Below, one piece after another: positions 1-11,458 of a stretch of DNA of 64,000 nt. The translations under genes and the position numbers were made by a program. The stretch is taken from the NCBI GenBank assembly GCA_016648135.1, contig JADDOH010002031.1:1-64000 (forward strand), read 5' to 3'. Position 1 is the stretch's first letter. Each line of letters starts with the position of its first letter. Source of the DNA: Agrypnia vestita (Eukaryota > Arthropoda > Insecta > Trichoptera > Phryganeidae). The notes below the pieces were generated by a model. The model did no database searches. It was given only the letters and a program-made list of their open reading frames with translations, and had not been told where the DNA came from.

Positions 1-244
1 TTTTATGTATAATAAACGCGGATTTCTCGGCATTGAAGTAAAATTGCAGGTTTGCCAAAAAATAATTAATTGCATTTAATATAATATATAGGTATACATA
101 GAAAATAATCTTATTTATTTTAATGTGAAAAATTTCAATGGAGTGTTTCCTGTTTTAATTTTGAGTATAAATACGTAACCTTCTGTTCTGAGCAAAGAAA
201 ATGTATGGCTCTGAGCCTACATTTTTGACATAATTAATCATGGT

Positions 245-340
245 TTATATTATAGATGTCTCATAGAGAGGAAGCTATTTCTTATATGGGGAAAGTATAA
301 AGACGAAGCTATTTTTTTATATGGGAAAGTACACAGGGGG
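245..340 (+). repeat. MITE family M, terminal arm fragment
   Basis: Starts with the family M terminal motif TATTATAGATGTCTCATAGA, also found at 5724-5827, 22360, 43405, 44925, 61915 and 62530-62705. The part about GAAGCTATTT...TTATATGGGAAAGT occurs twice in a row (about 270-304 and 305-338), so the arm end is locally duplicated. No coding capacity. The family is defined only by comparing copies inside this window; I do not recognise it by name. Confidence 0.55.
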
Positions 341-539
341 ACATATCACCAGGGGAATTAAAACCAGTATTGTGTTCTTGAAAAATTTAAACCTATTCAA
401 AATATTCAGAATGTATAAAAACTGCTCCAAAAAGAGACTAAAAATTTAAATAATTCTAGGGTTTGTTAATAATTCGGAAGAATGTCTTACTTTCTTGTCT
501 TCTTTGGGGGTGACCCGCATCAAATTCTGGTCGTCAGGA

Positions 540-812
540 CCAGTCGTCTGCCGACGTTTCGAACAGATTTTTTCGAAAGACTTTTCCAAAAAGCGTACAA
601 CCGTTCGGGTTCGGAGCTCACCGTCAAGAGTTTGAAAAATTCTGCGTCAGGTGTTTGTGGAGGAGTGGGTTTCTCCAGCGACGCTGGTCATGAGTTTTGA
701 TCGGCTTCTAGTGTTTCATTATTGAGGCTGGCAACTACTTTTGCATTGTCGAAATCTATTTTATGATTCTCCGTTAGAGAATGGTGGATCCCTCGTCCAC
801 CATGTTTTTGAT
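540..812 (-). mobile_element. Penelope-like element, 3' coding end and tail (fragment)
   Basis: Read on the minus strand, 812-704 encodes HHSLTENHKIDFDNAKVVAS followed by a short tail and a stop. This matches the stretch after the GIY-YIG endonuclease core of Penelope-like elements (…H.I.FD.AKV…). The tail downstream on the minus strand carries CGAAACGTCGGC at 550-561, the same motif as the tails at 24845-24975 and 34620-34740. The reverse transcriptase and the GIY-YIG catalytic part are missing, so this is a 5'-truncated dead copy. The plus-strand reading frame over the same bases is a shadow. Confidence 0.6.
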
Positions 813-3094
813 TTTATACCTTTTAGTGATATTTAAAAAATTAAAATAATATTTCGCCTCCTTGTAGAGAATCACCAAATTCTTAAATTTCAGGCTTGCG
901 CGGTAGTTTAACATATTAAGTATTAAAAATTATTCATAATGTTAAATTACTTACTCCTGCAACTGGATCAGATGCGAATTACTTCTACCACACTAGATTT
1001 TCTTTATATAGGTCACTTGTTAAAATAAGATTTATAACTTAAATGTCAGAGTGAAGACACTTTAAATTCAGTCACAGATCCCAATTTGAGAGTCGAAACG
1101 TTCCATTTATCAATTGGACATTCCATTCAAAGAACATTGTTTTTTAATTCAAACTCCAGAAATAAATTAGACAAAACAATTGAAAGAATATAGATTTAAA
1201 ACGCGAAGTTTGTTTGCCAGATACAAATGGTACGCGTGCGAACGCCTGGGGCTAGGATCATTTTTCTTCTCGTTTTCTTTCCCTTTCTCCCTCGCTCGCG
1301 AGGACAAAGACGGCGCTCTGTAAGACAGTGTTGATGAGAACACATTTATTTTTATCAACTGTTAATAGATAACTTCCTAGAGAGAGTTTAAGGAATGATT
1401 GGAGGGTTGAAAATCGCAAAGGGGGGAAGATGTGGGAAGGGAGAAAAGGATGGCTTCCGATATCTGAGAGGCAGTTAATTCAAATAAAATAACGTCCCTG
1501 ATTAACAGCGTCTCTTATATAATGTGACAGTATAAATATTTTTCTTTTATATTCTGACCAATTAATTATTCGTGACATGTTAAATCTAAATATTTTAGGT
1601 GTCTCAGAAAATGCATTTTTTGTGAATTCAAATAAAGTGCTATGACATAATAATAGACAAAGTTATTTAAGTTGAACGGATAAATACCATATCCAAAAAA
1701 TGGTGTCTATATATAGATCTCATTGAGACAAATCCAAGAACATGCTGCTACGATCAGGTAAGTCAACTATGTTTGAATGTTTTAAAGTGTGGAGTTCGTC
1801 TTTCATGTTATTTATTTCACTTAACTATTTTATTTAAATGGCGACTGGTTTCATCAGAAGGGAAGTACAATAACTGTTTCATAAATTAAGGAAATGAAAT
1901 TGTCTGTTGGAAGATGGGTAAAAATATTGAATTAATATATTTAAATAATGGGTTTTTCGTTTTTTTTTTCAATTTATCCTTAATTGTATAATTAAGGGAG
2001 GAAAATCCTCATTATTAATTATCAATGAAAACACTATTTTTTGGTTGTTTTCCATTGTTTTGTATTTGAAAATATCACTAGGTACTTAATACCATCAAGT
2101 GTTTGTCTGGTTATTGCGAGGTTACGGTCCAGTGAAAGGAGGTATCTAGGTTGTGAGGGAGAATGATCATTAGAAGGAGGGGTGAAGTAAATGGTTGTAT
2201 TTGATATTATATTGTATATTTAAAATTCAAGAAAACTAAAAAATAATATCAGTAGCAATCAAATGCAACTTTTCATTTCACCCTTTGACACAATTTTCCC
2301 TCTCTATCCTACTAAAATAATCAATATAGTTAACAAAAAGTTCATTAGTTTTTTGAAAAACACACGTGGCAGAAACGGACAGCATGACGGATAAAATAAT
2401 TTGAAATTCGGGTATGGCGAGTGTTATTTAAAATCAAATTGGAATATATTTCACTATTTTTGTACTGATAAAGTTATGTTATTGTAACTGATAAATCTAA
2501 TATACAAATATTTGAAAAAACAATATTTTTTAAAAAGTGCATTAATAAAAACCACATGAAACCAAAAAAAAGCCCCACTCAAAAATCAATTTTTATTCAG
2601 TAAACTGATTTAAAAATTAAACAAAATATATTTTATAAGAATAAAAAATAGTTCATTATTTGTTATAAATATACACACTTATTTATTCACTCATCAAACT
2701 TATTCGTGATAAAATTGGAATGTTCGGAGCATAGTTTTGTCCTTAAATTAAAAATGAAGTATTTTGGAACAGACCGTTATTCATGATAGGCAGCGATACG
2801 TATTTTTTGTTTTAATGAAAATGAAGATCTTATAACAAGCATGCTTGCTCTTTTAATTAAAAATATTTAACGTACAGCAGAGCACACAAAACTTCAGTGA
2901 TATATTTACACACTAGTATGGAGGAGAACTTTCCGAGATAGAGTTGTGTTTAAGTAGGTTTCTTGGAATTAATGTTTCACCAAGTATTCTGCAAACATCA
3001 CTCAAATATAACGCACCCAAGGTCTAGCCTTCAATACAAATAGTTAGTTGCCATGGGCAAGTAATACTTAAGACGCCCCATACGTTATTAGCTT
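813..3094. other. A+T-rich stretch without recognised genes
   Basis: No coding frame, RNA gene or repeat shared with the rest of the window was recognised. Positions 1200-1340 and 1380-1440 are locally richer in G+C and purines but have no convincing open frame on either strand. Confidence 0.4.
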
Positions 3095-3114
3095 ACACAC
3101 ACACACACACACAC
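3095..3114. repeat. (AC)10 microsatellite
   Basis: Ten uninterrupted AC units. Confidence 0.95.
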
Positions 3115-3252
3115 GGAACTGAAACCTTCTGGATACAACCAGAGCAAGTTATGATAATAAAGGGTGATACAAAATCGACTGTTATTTTAAATATCGTTAT
3201 ATTCCTTATCTTTTTGGAAATGCTATTTGGATATGACGTAAATTAAAACTAT

Positions 3253-3960
3253 CGGGGAAGATGGGGTCAGTTGCAACACTTTCAAAATTTTGTTTTTGGT
3301 ATTTTTTATTTTCAAAATTAAGAAAATCGATGTTGGGGCTAATAAGCAACATCTTTGTGTGCAATTACCTTTAAAAAACATTTATTTCATAGTTAATCTA
3401 AATGAAACTTGGATTTTTGATTCCAAAAAGTGAGCCCATATTTCGCTCTTGCGACATTTTACACAATCTTCGGATTTTTCATACTTGACTCCACAACCGA
3501 GACACAAACATAAAACTTCACCATTCGTCGTATTTTCATTCAAATTGGTAGAATTTTAATGTTTTGATTCGAATTTTAAATACATCAGTTTATTTAAATC
3601 TGTGTTGTTTGGCATTGAAATATCAAAATTAATTGTCACATTAAAATTGTATATTTATTAAAAGAAAACGTGTTTTTAAGATTTGTAAATACTTTAATGA
3701 ATATTCAGACATACAAATCATTCTAACATATAATTGGTGTTGTATGTAAAGATAAAAAAAAAAATTTAAATTTCATTTCAAAAACACTTTTTACGCAACT
3801 CTGTTTGTCAAACGTAACGTGTGGTACTGAAATTATTCCAAATTATGTATGGTATTGTCATCTATCGACAAATAGGTACATTTCATTGAAACCACGTACG
3901 GCGACATTTTAAAAACGATTGTTGCAACATTGAGTTCAGCCCGTCTTCCTCCACCATTAA
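3253..3960 (-). mobile_element. pogo/Tigger-like DNA transposon, internally deleted
   Basis: On the minus strand, 3542-3385 translates without stops to a cysteine-rich tail with CLCLGCGVKYEKSED, CVKCRK and then SEIWAHF. This Cx2C...Cx2C...WAH arrangement is the zinc-binding C-terminus often seen behind the DDE domain of pogo/Tigger/jerky-type transposases. It ends just inside GGGGAAGATGGGGTCAGTTG (3255). A related sequence in the opposite orientation near 3955-3920 (GGAGGAAGACGGGCTGAAC ... GTTGCAAC) could be the other terminal inverted repeat. The catalytic DDE part is absent. The transposase call rests on the cysteine pattern; the element ends are an inference. Confidence 0.5.
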
Positions 3961-5723
3961 GGAAAATGTGTCGATGCACAACTGAGCAGTGCATTGAAAA
4001 TTCAAAAACACAACTCAAAAATTGTAAAATTGGAAGAGCTATTTATTTACATTTTATTTTAATTTTTAAAATACCTTTTACTCTTAAAATATCATTTATC
4101 AAATAATTGAAAGCAAATGGTCCAATATATGAACCTTGGGAAACGCTGCTGGTTGCTAGGAAATTGTACGAAAAGGAGTCGATGTTACTAAAACAGTTAA
4201 TGAACTGCGTTGTCGATTAATGCTGAATAACTTTTTTTGTCCAAAGTTTAAAGCTTGAACTTGGATAATATCTTTATTCAGTAGAATGAGATTACATACT
4301 ACACAAGCTGGAAAACAAACGTCAAAAATTTACTTTTTTTTTCTTTCTTTTCTTTTTTTTCTCATCTTGAAGTCATTAATCGGCCCCTTTTTTCTTTGGA
4401 GTAGTGTGATAGATAATTTTTATACTTCTCCAAAGTTAATTCAATCACTTAGGGTAATTTCCAAGTTGTAATTAATGTAAAATAGCCTCGATTTTTTAAA
4501 TTTGGTAAAATATTTTATCAAAAAGGTGACCATTTGGGAGAGATTTCATGACGGCAATTTTACAGATATTGTTTTACTTAATCGGAAAAATTTTAATTGG
4601 TATGAAAAAAAATTATCAAATTAAAGGTGTGGTTTTTTGAGGAATTCAAATTATTGGTTGAGTTTGGATCACCCACCATTATAACCACACGACTTGAGAT
4701 GTTAATTCGATAATCAGGATATTCCTTTGAACCAATCCTGTTCATATAATATGTCCCTCCTAAAGGTGAGCTACAAAGGAAACGGTATGATAATCTACCT
4801 TAAGTCACTATGTATATATCTAATGTATATTTAGTGAAGGGTTTAGTTTACATTTGATTCGTAGAAATCAATTCAAATGATCAAAGGTATATACTTAAAG
4901 ATTTAATAACTATGCTAATTTTGAATATTAATATAGTATTTTTCTTAAAGTAGAAAATTGTTTTAATACTTGAGAAGTAAATTAGTGAGTAATTTCTACA
5001 TTTTTTTATTTTTATTTTTATTTTTAACAAACAGTCCGTCAACAGGTCATTAATGACCCTAATAGGTGGTCCTAGAGTGACATTAAAGTGCAAGTAGGAA
5101 TATTTTGTGAAAATTTGAATATAATATATGATATATAATATAGCACACTTTTTACGGTTAATTAATAATTAATAATGAAAAATAATAAATGATAAATTTT
5201 TGTATACATACAAATGGTAAGTTTATTGCCAGTTGGCAATTTCCTCCAACCAGCCACACAGTTGAATAGAACAATTGAAATATTTTTTTGTATACACAAA
5301 GATAGAGTAACAAATCAAGCTTCATGATAACGAGACGGACGGATGGAAACACGGAATGGTTAAACTAGATTTTGGAAAAGTTCAAATTACTTTAGTCTGG
5401 TTTGAAGATAGTTATGGCTTGTGATGATATGATATCTGTGCACAGTTGATTCCACAGCCTAGCCGGCTGCATTTCAAGTGAGGAACTGAAAAATTCTGTA
5501 TTACGAGTGGAGATGGACAGTAGTATTATTATATTATAATAGTAATAATAAAGAGAAAATATTTTTTTATTTCAGTATTTAAGATGGATGAGGATCGAAA
5601 AGAACATTATAAGTAGAGTTTGAACGTGGATGTTATGTTGGGATTATAGGCTAATGCGGAAAAATTAGATGTAATCGAATTTGAATATTGAAGGTTAAAA
5701 TTTCATTTCAAAATTAATTGAAT
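3961..5723. other. A+T-rich stretch without recognised genes
   Basis: Homopolymer-rich noncoding DNA. The phrase CAACAGGTCAT.AATGACCCTAATAG.TGGTCCTA near 5039-5073 recurs near 42373-42410, so a small dispersed repeat is present. Nothing else was recognised. Confidence 0.4.
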
Positions 5724-5827
5724 TAATTAATGTATATTATAGATGTCTCACAAAGACAAAATACCTACTTTCCCATAAAAATACAGTTCTGTCTCTGTGA
5801 GACATCTATAATATACATTAATTGATT
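5724..5827. repeat. Short foldback element, MITE family M
   Basis: A near-perfect inverted repeat. The left arm 5724-5758 (AATGTATATTATAGATGTCTC...) and right arm 5790-5825 are reverse complements with one or two differences and enclose a loop of about 31 bases. The arm ends carry the family M motif, so this is the smallest copy of that family: two termini joined with almost nothing between. Confidence 0.8.
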
Positions 5828-5989
5828 AATGACGTCTCTGTGACGAAAAATCCAGCACTATTCTGAAAGAATTGAACAAACTCAAAATATTCTGAATTTA
5901 ATTGAATTGATTTTAAATGAAAAAAAACTCGGAAAAGACACGTATCAAAATATTTTAAATATCATATCAAATAACGAATATAACTCTTA

Positions 5990-6150
5990 AGCCTATTTGC
6001 ATCCAATGTTGAATATATGTTTCCCTCGTTTCTTTCTATGATCCCTGGTTCTGTGTGGCCCTTCCTGTGCTGTTCCCTGTGTTGGGGAAGGGCCACACAG
6101 AACCAGGGATCGTAGAAAAAAACAAGGGAAACATTGTATGCAAATAGGCT
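5990..6150. repeat. 161 bp near-perfect palindrome
   Basis: Left arm from AGCCTATTTGCAT at 5990, right arm ending ATGCAAATAGGCT at 6150. The inner 30 bp (CCCTGGTTCTGTGTGGCCCT and its complement) match perfectly; the outer parts differ by a few substitutions and short indels. The loop is about 20 bases (6066-6085). No coding content. It would form a hairpin of about 70 bp if transcribed or single-stranded. No second copy was found in the window. Confidence 0.85.
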
Positions 6151-6889
6151 AACGAGATAGGAGACTTTTTTAAAAACTTAACTTTTTATAAAACCACATC
6201 AATGAGGTCGGAATCAGAATCTCACTACATTCCGTCGGTTTAACTTCAGTTCAGCTAATTAAGTACGTTTCAAAGATGTTTTCACGTCAAAAATGTTTTT
6301 AAAAACCGACATTTATTTATTATTTTCGGAAACGCGGCGCTTAACTACTTCAAGGCCAGTCTTGAGACAGAACGAACAGTTGAACGGTCTTCTTTATCTG
6401 AACAGAACTCGGATGATAAATTTTCCGAAACGACTAATAAATCGCGTTGTGTATTCGTCTAGATTTATTGGCCAGAACTTCTGTACCTCTTTCTCGGTAA
6501 AATATTGCAGAATAATTTGTCGAAGAAACTTGTGATCAAAAGAACAAGATATCCGCAAAACACGTCAACAAGTACCTACCTAGTAGCAAAGGGAAAAACT
6601 TCATTTCAGAATGAAGACTACAACACACATTCGTTCACCAATTTGAAGACTACAAAGTGTGCGCTTCATTTGTTGTAGGTACCAAAATATTACGCACTAC
6701 GTGTACTTCACTGAATTATATGAAGTGAAATAATTGTAGTAAGTACTATAAAATTTGAAATATTCGTTTTATCTATATCAACTTCCCAAAAAATAAAATC
6801 TGACGGAGACGGTGAGATTTCAAAAAGATATTTTAGCTACATCAACTTACATAAAAATCGGCCAAAAATTTACGCAAGTATAAATAAAA
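6151..6889. other. Unassigned A+T-rich stretch
   Basis: The 80-codon frame at 6293-6535 has no recognisable domain. AGACTACAA occurs twice near 6616 and 6646 as part of a loose local duplication. No gene is supported. Confidence 0.35.
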
Positions 6890-6985
6890 TGTGAAGTTCA
6901 AAATATGAATTTGAAGTATAAAGTTTGTAGTGCGCAATTTGAAGTGTGCGATTTGAAGTGTGTAGTTTGTAATGTGCAGTTCACT
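6890..6985. repeat. Degenerate minisatellite, period about 14-17 bp
   Basis: Diverged copies of TTTGAAGTGTGCGAT / TTTGTAGTGTGCAGT follow one another here. The same word (AAGTGTGCGCTTCA) also occurs near 6654 and 6995. The minus-strand frame that covers it only reflects the repeat and is not a gene. Confidence 0.55.
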
Positions 6986-7479
6986 TACAAACGTGTGAAG
7001 TGTGCGCTTCAGAATAATGTAGTACAACATTGTAGTACTTAGTTTAGAATGATCCCATCACTACTATAGAGTTGTTACCGAAATATCTGCTTAGACTTTG
7101 AAGAGCACGAGGTAGATAAATTGGAGTAAAAATGTTCCATAATTAGTAGAGATTTTTATTAAATTTAAAAAAATATTTTAGGGGAAACTTAAATTGTCTA
7201 TAAATACATAGACACAATCATGTGTGAATTGTAGTTTCCAAGTCATGTTTTTTAAATCATTGGAAAAATGCCGAATCTTCGATCGTTGTTCATATTAGGA
7301 TTCAAGTAATTTTTTGGAATTTTAAGTAGCTACCTATCTATAAGAAGCTAGATAAAATAATACCATGGCTTTTTTAAGCGACGATGAAATAGTGTATAGC
7401 ATACATTACTGGCAAGACTAACGGAACACAATGGGTTTCTGGTACCACACTGATGTACGAAAGTAAAGCCCGGAGCTAG

Positions 7480-7790
7480 CAGAAGAGGAACGAAAGTAAA
7501 CTGAATGCAAGGGTGATGAGATCATATAGACCTATACGTGGCAAATCAATTTATGATGGAATAAAGAATGAAGATGTTTGGAAAGAATGTAAAGCTGATT
7601 TGAGCACAGTTGAAAGAATGGAAAAGGGGTCGCTCAGGTTGTCTTGGCACGTTGAGCGAATGAATGAGGAAAGTATGGTAAGACAAATATATGATGCAAG
7701 AGTTGGTGGCACCAGAAAGAGAAGACGACCGTGGCATGTCCAGATTAACCAGATAATGGAGAATGTCCGTCGAGTTTTTTAAAATTTTTA
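7480..7790 (+). mobile_element. LINE reverse-transcriptase protein, C-terminal end (truncated)
   Basis: The open stretch ending at 7782 contains the hallmark tail of many insect LINE ORF2 proteins: ...NEDVWKECKADLSTVERMEK, then LRLSWHVERMNEESMVRQIY, then a basic RKRRRPW segment. This corresponds to the region after the RT thumb (…RWFGHVERM..ER…GRRRRGRPR.W…). The RT palm and the endonuclease are missing, as usual for 5'-truncated copies. LRWSGQANRV at 40140-40215 belongs to the same type. A T-rich stretch and a SINE A fragment follow directly. This is a dead retroelement copy and not a host gene. Confidence 0.65.
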
Positions 7791-7823
7791 TTTTATTTTA
7801 ATTATTATTTTTTTATTTTAAAT

Positions 7824-7912
7824 AGAGATGCTAACACGGAATGTCACATCAATATACTTACTATATTCAAACTAAGCTAAGTGTTTGTGCAATGAAAATT
7901 GTCATAGGAATA
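7824..7912 (-). repeat. SINE family A, 3' body fragment
   Basis: AGAGATGCTAACACGGAAT ... GTCACATCAATAT ... TTTGTGCAATGAAAAT matches the body of the full copies at 11287-11458, 36069-36239 and 37538-37715. The tRNA-like head is missing. Confidence 0.7.
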
Positions 7913-7942
7913 GGAATAGCTTGTACACGAAAATGTATGAAT

Positions 7943-8035
7943 ATGGATGAGGCGAGTGTTGTGTGTCAGGACAGAATAGTATGGCGCTTTATCCTCTCTG
8001 TTTATTCCCGCGGGAAAATGCAGTGATGGTAAGTA
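7943..8035 (+). repeat. Dispersed repeat F, copy 1
   Basis: GGATGAGGCGAG...GTGTCAGGA.AGAAT, then CCTCTCTGTTTATTCCCGC, then a GCAGTGATGGTAAG-like end. A second copy lies at 37118-37211 in the same orientation. Noncoding; not recognised by name. Confidence 0.6.
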
Positions 8036-8179
8036 TATAAGTAAGTAACTTTTTTTTTAAAATACAGTTTTAGTATGGTAAAAAATGATCCATTTGTCTA
8101 TTTAAACTTTGTCATAACTATTAAATGATTTTTGGTAGTAACCATTTTATCACTGAGTCTTAGTGAGCAATATCAAACA

Positions 8180-8428
8180 TAGTAATTTCGTTGTCTGTCC
8201 GTCCGTCTGTCTGTCCCCGTAACTTTATGTAACGTCCATAATTTCATTCGAATTCACGACTAAAAAAACGAAATTAAACAGCCGGAGATGGGGCTTGAAC
8301 CCCGGGCCACTAGAGCCGAACCAGCCGTTTAATGCACGTTGCTACGGCCGCCACTTCGTGGAGCGTCAAAAAGATGCTGTAAATATACACAAGGGGTTTT
8401 TTCGTCATTTTTGACGGGTCGCTGCTAG
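8180..8428. repeat. tRNA-like SINE D joined to a Helitron-like 3' end
   Basis: On the minus strand 8365-8275 looks tRNA-like: GTAGC...GGTTCG...and a good B box in GGGGTTCAAGCCCC. Its body (TTTCGTTGTCTGTCCGTCC, GTAACGTCC.TAATTTC.TTC) recurs at 55051-55190. At the plus-strand end, GTCATTTTTGACGGGTCGCTG then CTAG|T forms a small hairpin about ten bases before CTAG, followed by T, as at Helitron 3' termini. Similar ends occur at 36445, 31128 and 45105. Whether the two parts are one element or a nested insertion is open. Confidence 0.5.
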
Positions 8429-9779
8429 TTTAAAATACAGGCGAATTGCTGTTATTGATTACTTTAACGAATAGCCTGGCGTTTTAGTTTCTAAGTTTTC
8501 ATACCATTACAATACAATAGCTTGAATTAAAACATGTTATCACAATAATATTCGGGTTTAGATTTAGCGTTAACTTCTACTTTTTATATTGTTATATACT
8601 TCACTTATCGAAAGAGATTCTGGTACTCTCGAAATAATAAAATATATAATTATAATGAAACTCACGAAGAGGTAAGATTATTTTGGTTTTTCATCCAGTT
8701 TGATAATCAACATTCTCACAATATTAAAAATAAAATAATTACATTTTTATTTTTATTTATTTTACATTTGTTTTAATACAAGTTACTAATAACTGCCACA
8801 CTAGGTAAAACTTGTTCTGTGGTAGTTATTCACATTTTATAGTAACAAATAACAATAGTAAAGAAGTATAAACGTAAAAAAGCAAGCAGAAAGAATTTAG
8901 TAATATATACAATCATAAGAATACATAAATCTGTAAGAAAAGAAAATATTCATATAAAATTAAGATAAAAATTTAAGTATAGTATACAAAGACAAATACA
9001 AAAGATAAGATACAAAAATAAATACTCTATTAGAGTATTACACTATATAAATACTATATTATGTATAAAGAGTATTATATATGCTGTATCAACATTGAAG
9101 CATGACTTTCACTTAGCAGTGTTTAAAATATCTAAATAAAACATAAATATATATATATATATATATATACATATATACTATATTAGAGTAATATTAGAGT
9201 AGAGAAGTAATAATTTTCATAATCTACCACTGGTAAGGCAAGTATCATTGCAATTAGTATCAACTAATATATTTTCAATTCCAGACTTAAATTTCATACA
9301 TTAAAAATTAAAAAGGATATTATGAAGGTATTTATTTTGAAAAATACATAAAACAATTTTTTTTAAATGTTTGAATTGATATCGTTGAAACTCCGTTCCA
9401 TTTATTATTTTTCAAATACGGACTACAATAATCATGAAAATTGGCAAAACAAAATTTCTGACAGATCAGTAGATTTAACAACATTTTATTAAAAAAAAGT
9501 TAAAATATCGTTTGAAAATCCATCTTCCCTTGTTAAAATTCTTATAGGGTGCATCATTAAGAATTTCAGTAAAAAATTACACTGAGAGTAAATTATATAA
9601 AGAAGAATATATTTTTTACTCCAATTATTATTGAAAATCCAAGTAAAAAAGTTTTATGAAAACGGGTGAATTTTTTTATTTTAACATAACGATTCAAGGT
9701 AAAATTAATATACTTTTAAAGTAAGTATTTGAAAATCATATTATTTTATTAAAGAGTTAAGGTTATTATTACGTTTGTT
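8429..9779. other. A+T-rich stretch with an (AT)n run
   Basis: No genes recognised. A run of alternating AT covers about 9147-9169, flanked by the direct words ATATTAGAGTA. TTATTTATTTTACATTTG near 8753 resembles the start of a minus-strand LINE 3' UTR but has no coding support. Confidence 0.4.
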
Positions 9780-10112
9780 AGTGATTAGTGATCACCCAGA
9801 TTAGTGAGGATGTCCATTGAAATATACAAACATCCCAATTTCATCAGAGACGAGAGTTACACACTATCAAGTATTTGGCTCCCTGTTCTTACGACATTGA
9901 TTCAACCCTTGAGAGACGTCGCAGTAAAGTCCGCCGACGTAACTAGTACATATTGCACACTGGCAATCTCTATTGTAGGAGAAGTGAACACTCCACAAAA
10001 AAGTGCATATAATTGACGCCCTCAAAAGTAGTAATCAGTCCGCCCTCTACCTCCACGGGTAAAGGTCGTCCTCCTGATGACGTAAATAAGAATTCAACGA
10101 AACATCGAGAAT
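9780..10112 (+). mobile_element. Penelope-like element, extreme C-terminus and 3' tail
   Basis: 9812-9890 encodes SIEIYKHPNFIRDESYTLSS then IWLPVL, matching EAIEIYKHPVNINRDDGLKL...SWYPAL of the better copy at 34881-35695. This is the end of the GIY-YIG endonuclease region of Penelope-like elements. Downstream noncoding sequence runs to CTGATGA (10074) and GAAACATC (10099-10106), resembling the 3' tails of the other copies. RT and catalytic residues are missing. Divergent from the 34.9 kb copy, so probably a different subfamily. Confidence 0.65.
10068..10112 (+). ncRNA. Hammerhead-ribozyme-like motif (weak)
   Basis: CTC-CTGATGA (10071-10080) and GAAAC-ATC|GAG (10099-10109) match the hammerhead core and a valid cleavage triplet, with stem I as CTC/GAG. 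The expected stem II (10081-10098) is poor, at about two base pairs. It lies in a Penelope-like tail, where such ribozymes are known. Confidence 0.3.
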
Positions 10113-10599
10113 TGTTTCTCGGAAAATACCCGCAACCAGTTACAGTTACATATTATTTTAAGTATATTATATCGTGAAGTTGAAAAAATATTTAGCGGGC
10201 TATTACAAAACAATAAAGTTAAAGGATTTTTATATAGCAAACATAAAACACGTTTTAAAGTAAATAATTTAAAAAAACTAATATACCGGATAAATAAGAT
10301 AAAAAGATAAAATAAACAAAAAAAAATAATAGAGAAAGAAAACATAATTAAAAGGGAAATGAACGATAATTAGGACACTTATAATAAATATATATATGTA
10401 TATAATTCATAGGGAACAAAAAATAAACAAAAATTTTAGTTCACTAAATTGTAATTAGTTCTACTGGCACATACTACAAGTCTAAATAATTATTTAATTC
10501 GGGTATTCTCCTAAAACGAAAAATGTCTACGAATTTTGAGTGTTTGTTTCCAATGTGATGCATGCAAGTTAACGGTGAATTTAATTCATAGTTGTTTTT

Positions 10600-10862
10600 A
10601 TTAATTAATCTTCTAAAAAAACTGCCAAAACAGGAAAAAACTAAACGGGTGTGTCAACTTGACGGCAGTAGCGAAGAAGAAATATATTGTCTGGTATGCA
10701 TCAATATCTGGTCTCCTATTAAATTTAATAAAAAATGAGTCACGTGTATGGAATGTGGAAATTCTGGGCTCATGAACATTTAGATGGAAAAGAATCTCTA
10801 TTTTTATGTAATAATTGTAAAACTGAGGACGACGTTAAAAAATTAACTATGACTTTGTAAAT
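10600..10862 (+). mobile_element. pogo/Tigger-like transposase tail, frameshifted
   Basis: SSSEEEIYCLVCINIW, then VTCMECGN in one frame and WAHEHLDGKESLFLCNNCKT in the next, ending DDVKKLTMTL and a stop at 10857-10859. The order acidic linker - CxxC - W - CxxC - WAH - CNNC is the zinc-binding C-terminus found behind the DDE domain of many insect pogo/Tigger-like transposases, and it parallels 3385-3542. At least one frameshift and one in-frame stop show it is dead. The element's ends were not found. Confidence 0.6.
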
Positions 10863-10864
10863 CA

Positions 10865-11235
10865 TAATAATACAAGCTGATTGTACCCGGCATTGCATGG
10901 GTTAAGGATTAAGTAAAAAATAAATTTTTAGGGGTAAACAAAAGTTCCATTGTTTTGCAAAGCCTTTAATTAAAACAATTTTTCATTTAATCAAGTCTGG
11001 GATGGATAGGATGTCTAGGGAAGAAATATGGCCCTTTTTACCATCGGGAATATGTATGAAAAATTTGGGTACAATCGGTGAAGCGGTGTAGATTTGTATA
11101 GAAAATACATCTGGGGGAGGGGATGGATTAGAGGAGGAAAGGGAAATGTCACTTATATTGACCGACAGCTCCTAAATAATAAGTTTGCAAATTTTGAGTC
11201 CGATAGGTCGAACTTAATATTATGTTTTTCTATTA
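10865..11235 (-). repeat. Dispersed repeat G, copy 1
   Basis: On the minus strand it contains TACAAATCTACACCGCTTCA, then CCGATTGTACCCAAATTTTTCATAC, matching 44735-44790 (plus) closely. Its minus-strand end carries a short hairpin around CCCATGCAATGCCGGGT. Elements with a CCCGG-hairpin end are common noncoding repeats in arthropods; a Helitron-like origin is possible but the terminal CTRR is not clear here. Confidence 0.55.
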
Positions 11236-11286
11236 AGTTAAATGCAAAATTCTCATTTCTTTATTTTTGTTTTTTTTTTTTTTAAA

Positions 11287-11458
11287 TAGAGATGCGAACA
11301 CGGAATACGTGTCACATCAATATTCTTACTATTTTTAAACTAAGCTAATCGCTTGCGCTATGAAAATAGGACTAACTTGCTAGTCTGGGCTGAGATTCGA
11401 ACCCGCGACCTTTGGATCACGAGGCGAGTGTCCTAACCACAAGACCAACAAGCTACTC
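11287..11458 (-). repeat. SINE family A (tRNA-derived), full length
   Basis: On the minus strand the head reads GTAGCTTGTTGGTCTTGTGG (A box region TGGTCTTGTGGTTAGGA) and GGTCGCGGGTTCGAATCTC (B box), followed by a body with ATAGCGCAAGCGATTAGCTT and the end CGTGTTCGCATCTCT. Both Pol III promoter boxes are intact. The D-arm resembles a Glu/His-type tRNA. Other copies: 36069-36239, 37538-37715, 40325-40490, 48114-48272 and 7824-7912. Confidence 0.85.

Noticed and set aside
8275..8365. Functional tRNA gene
   Set aside because: A and B box-like sequences are present, but no seven-pair acceptor stem or proper anticodon arm can be drawn, and the sequence recurs as part of SINE D.
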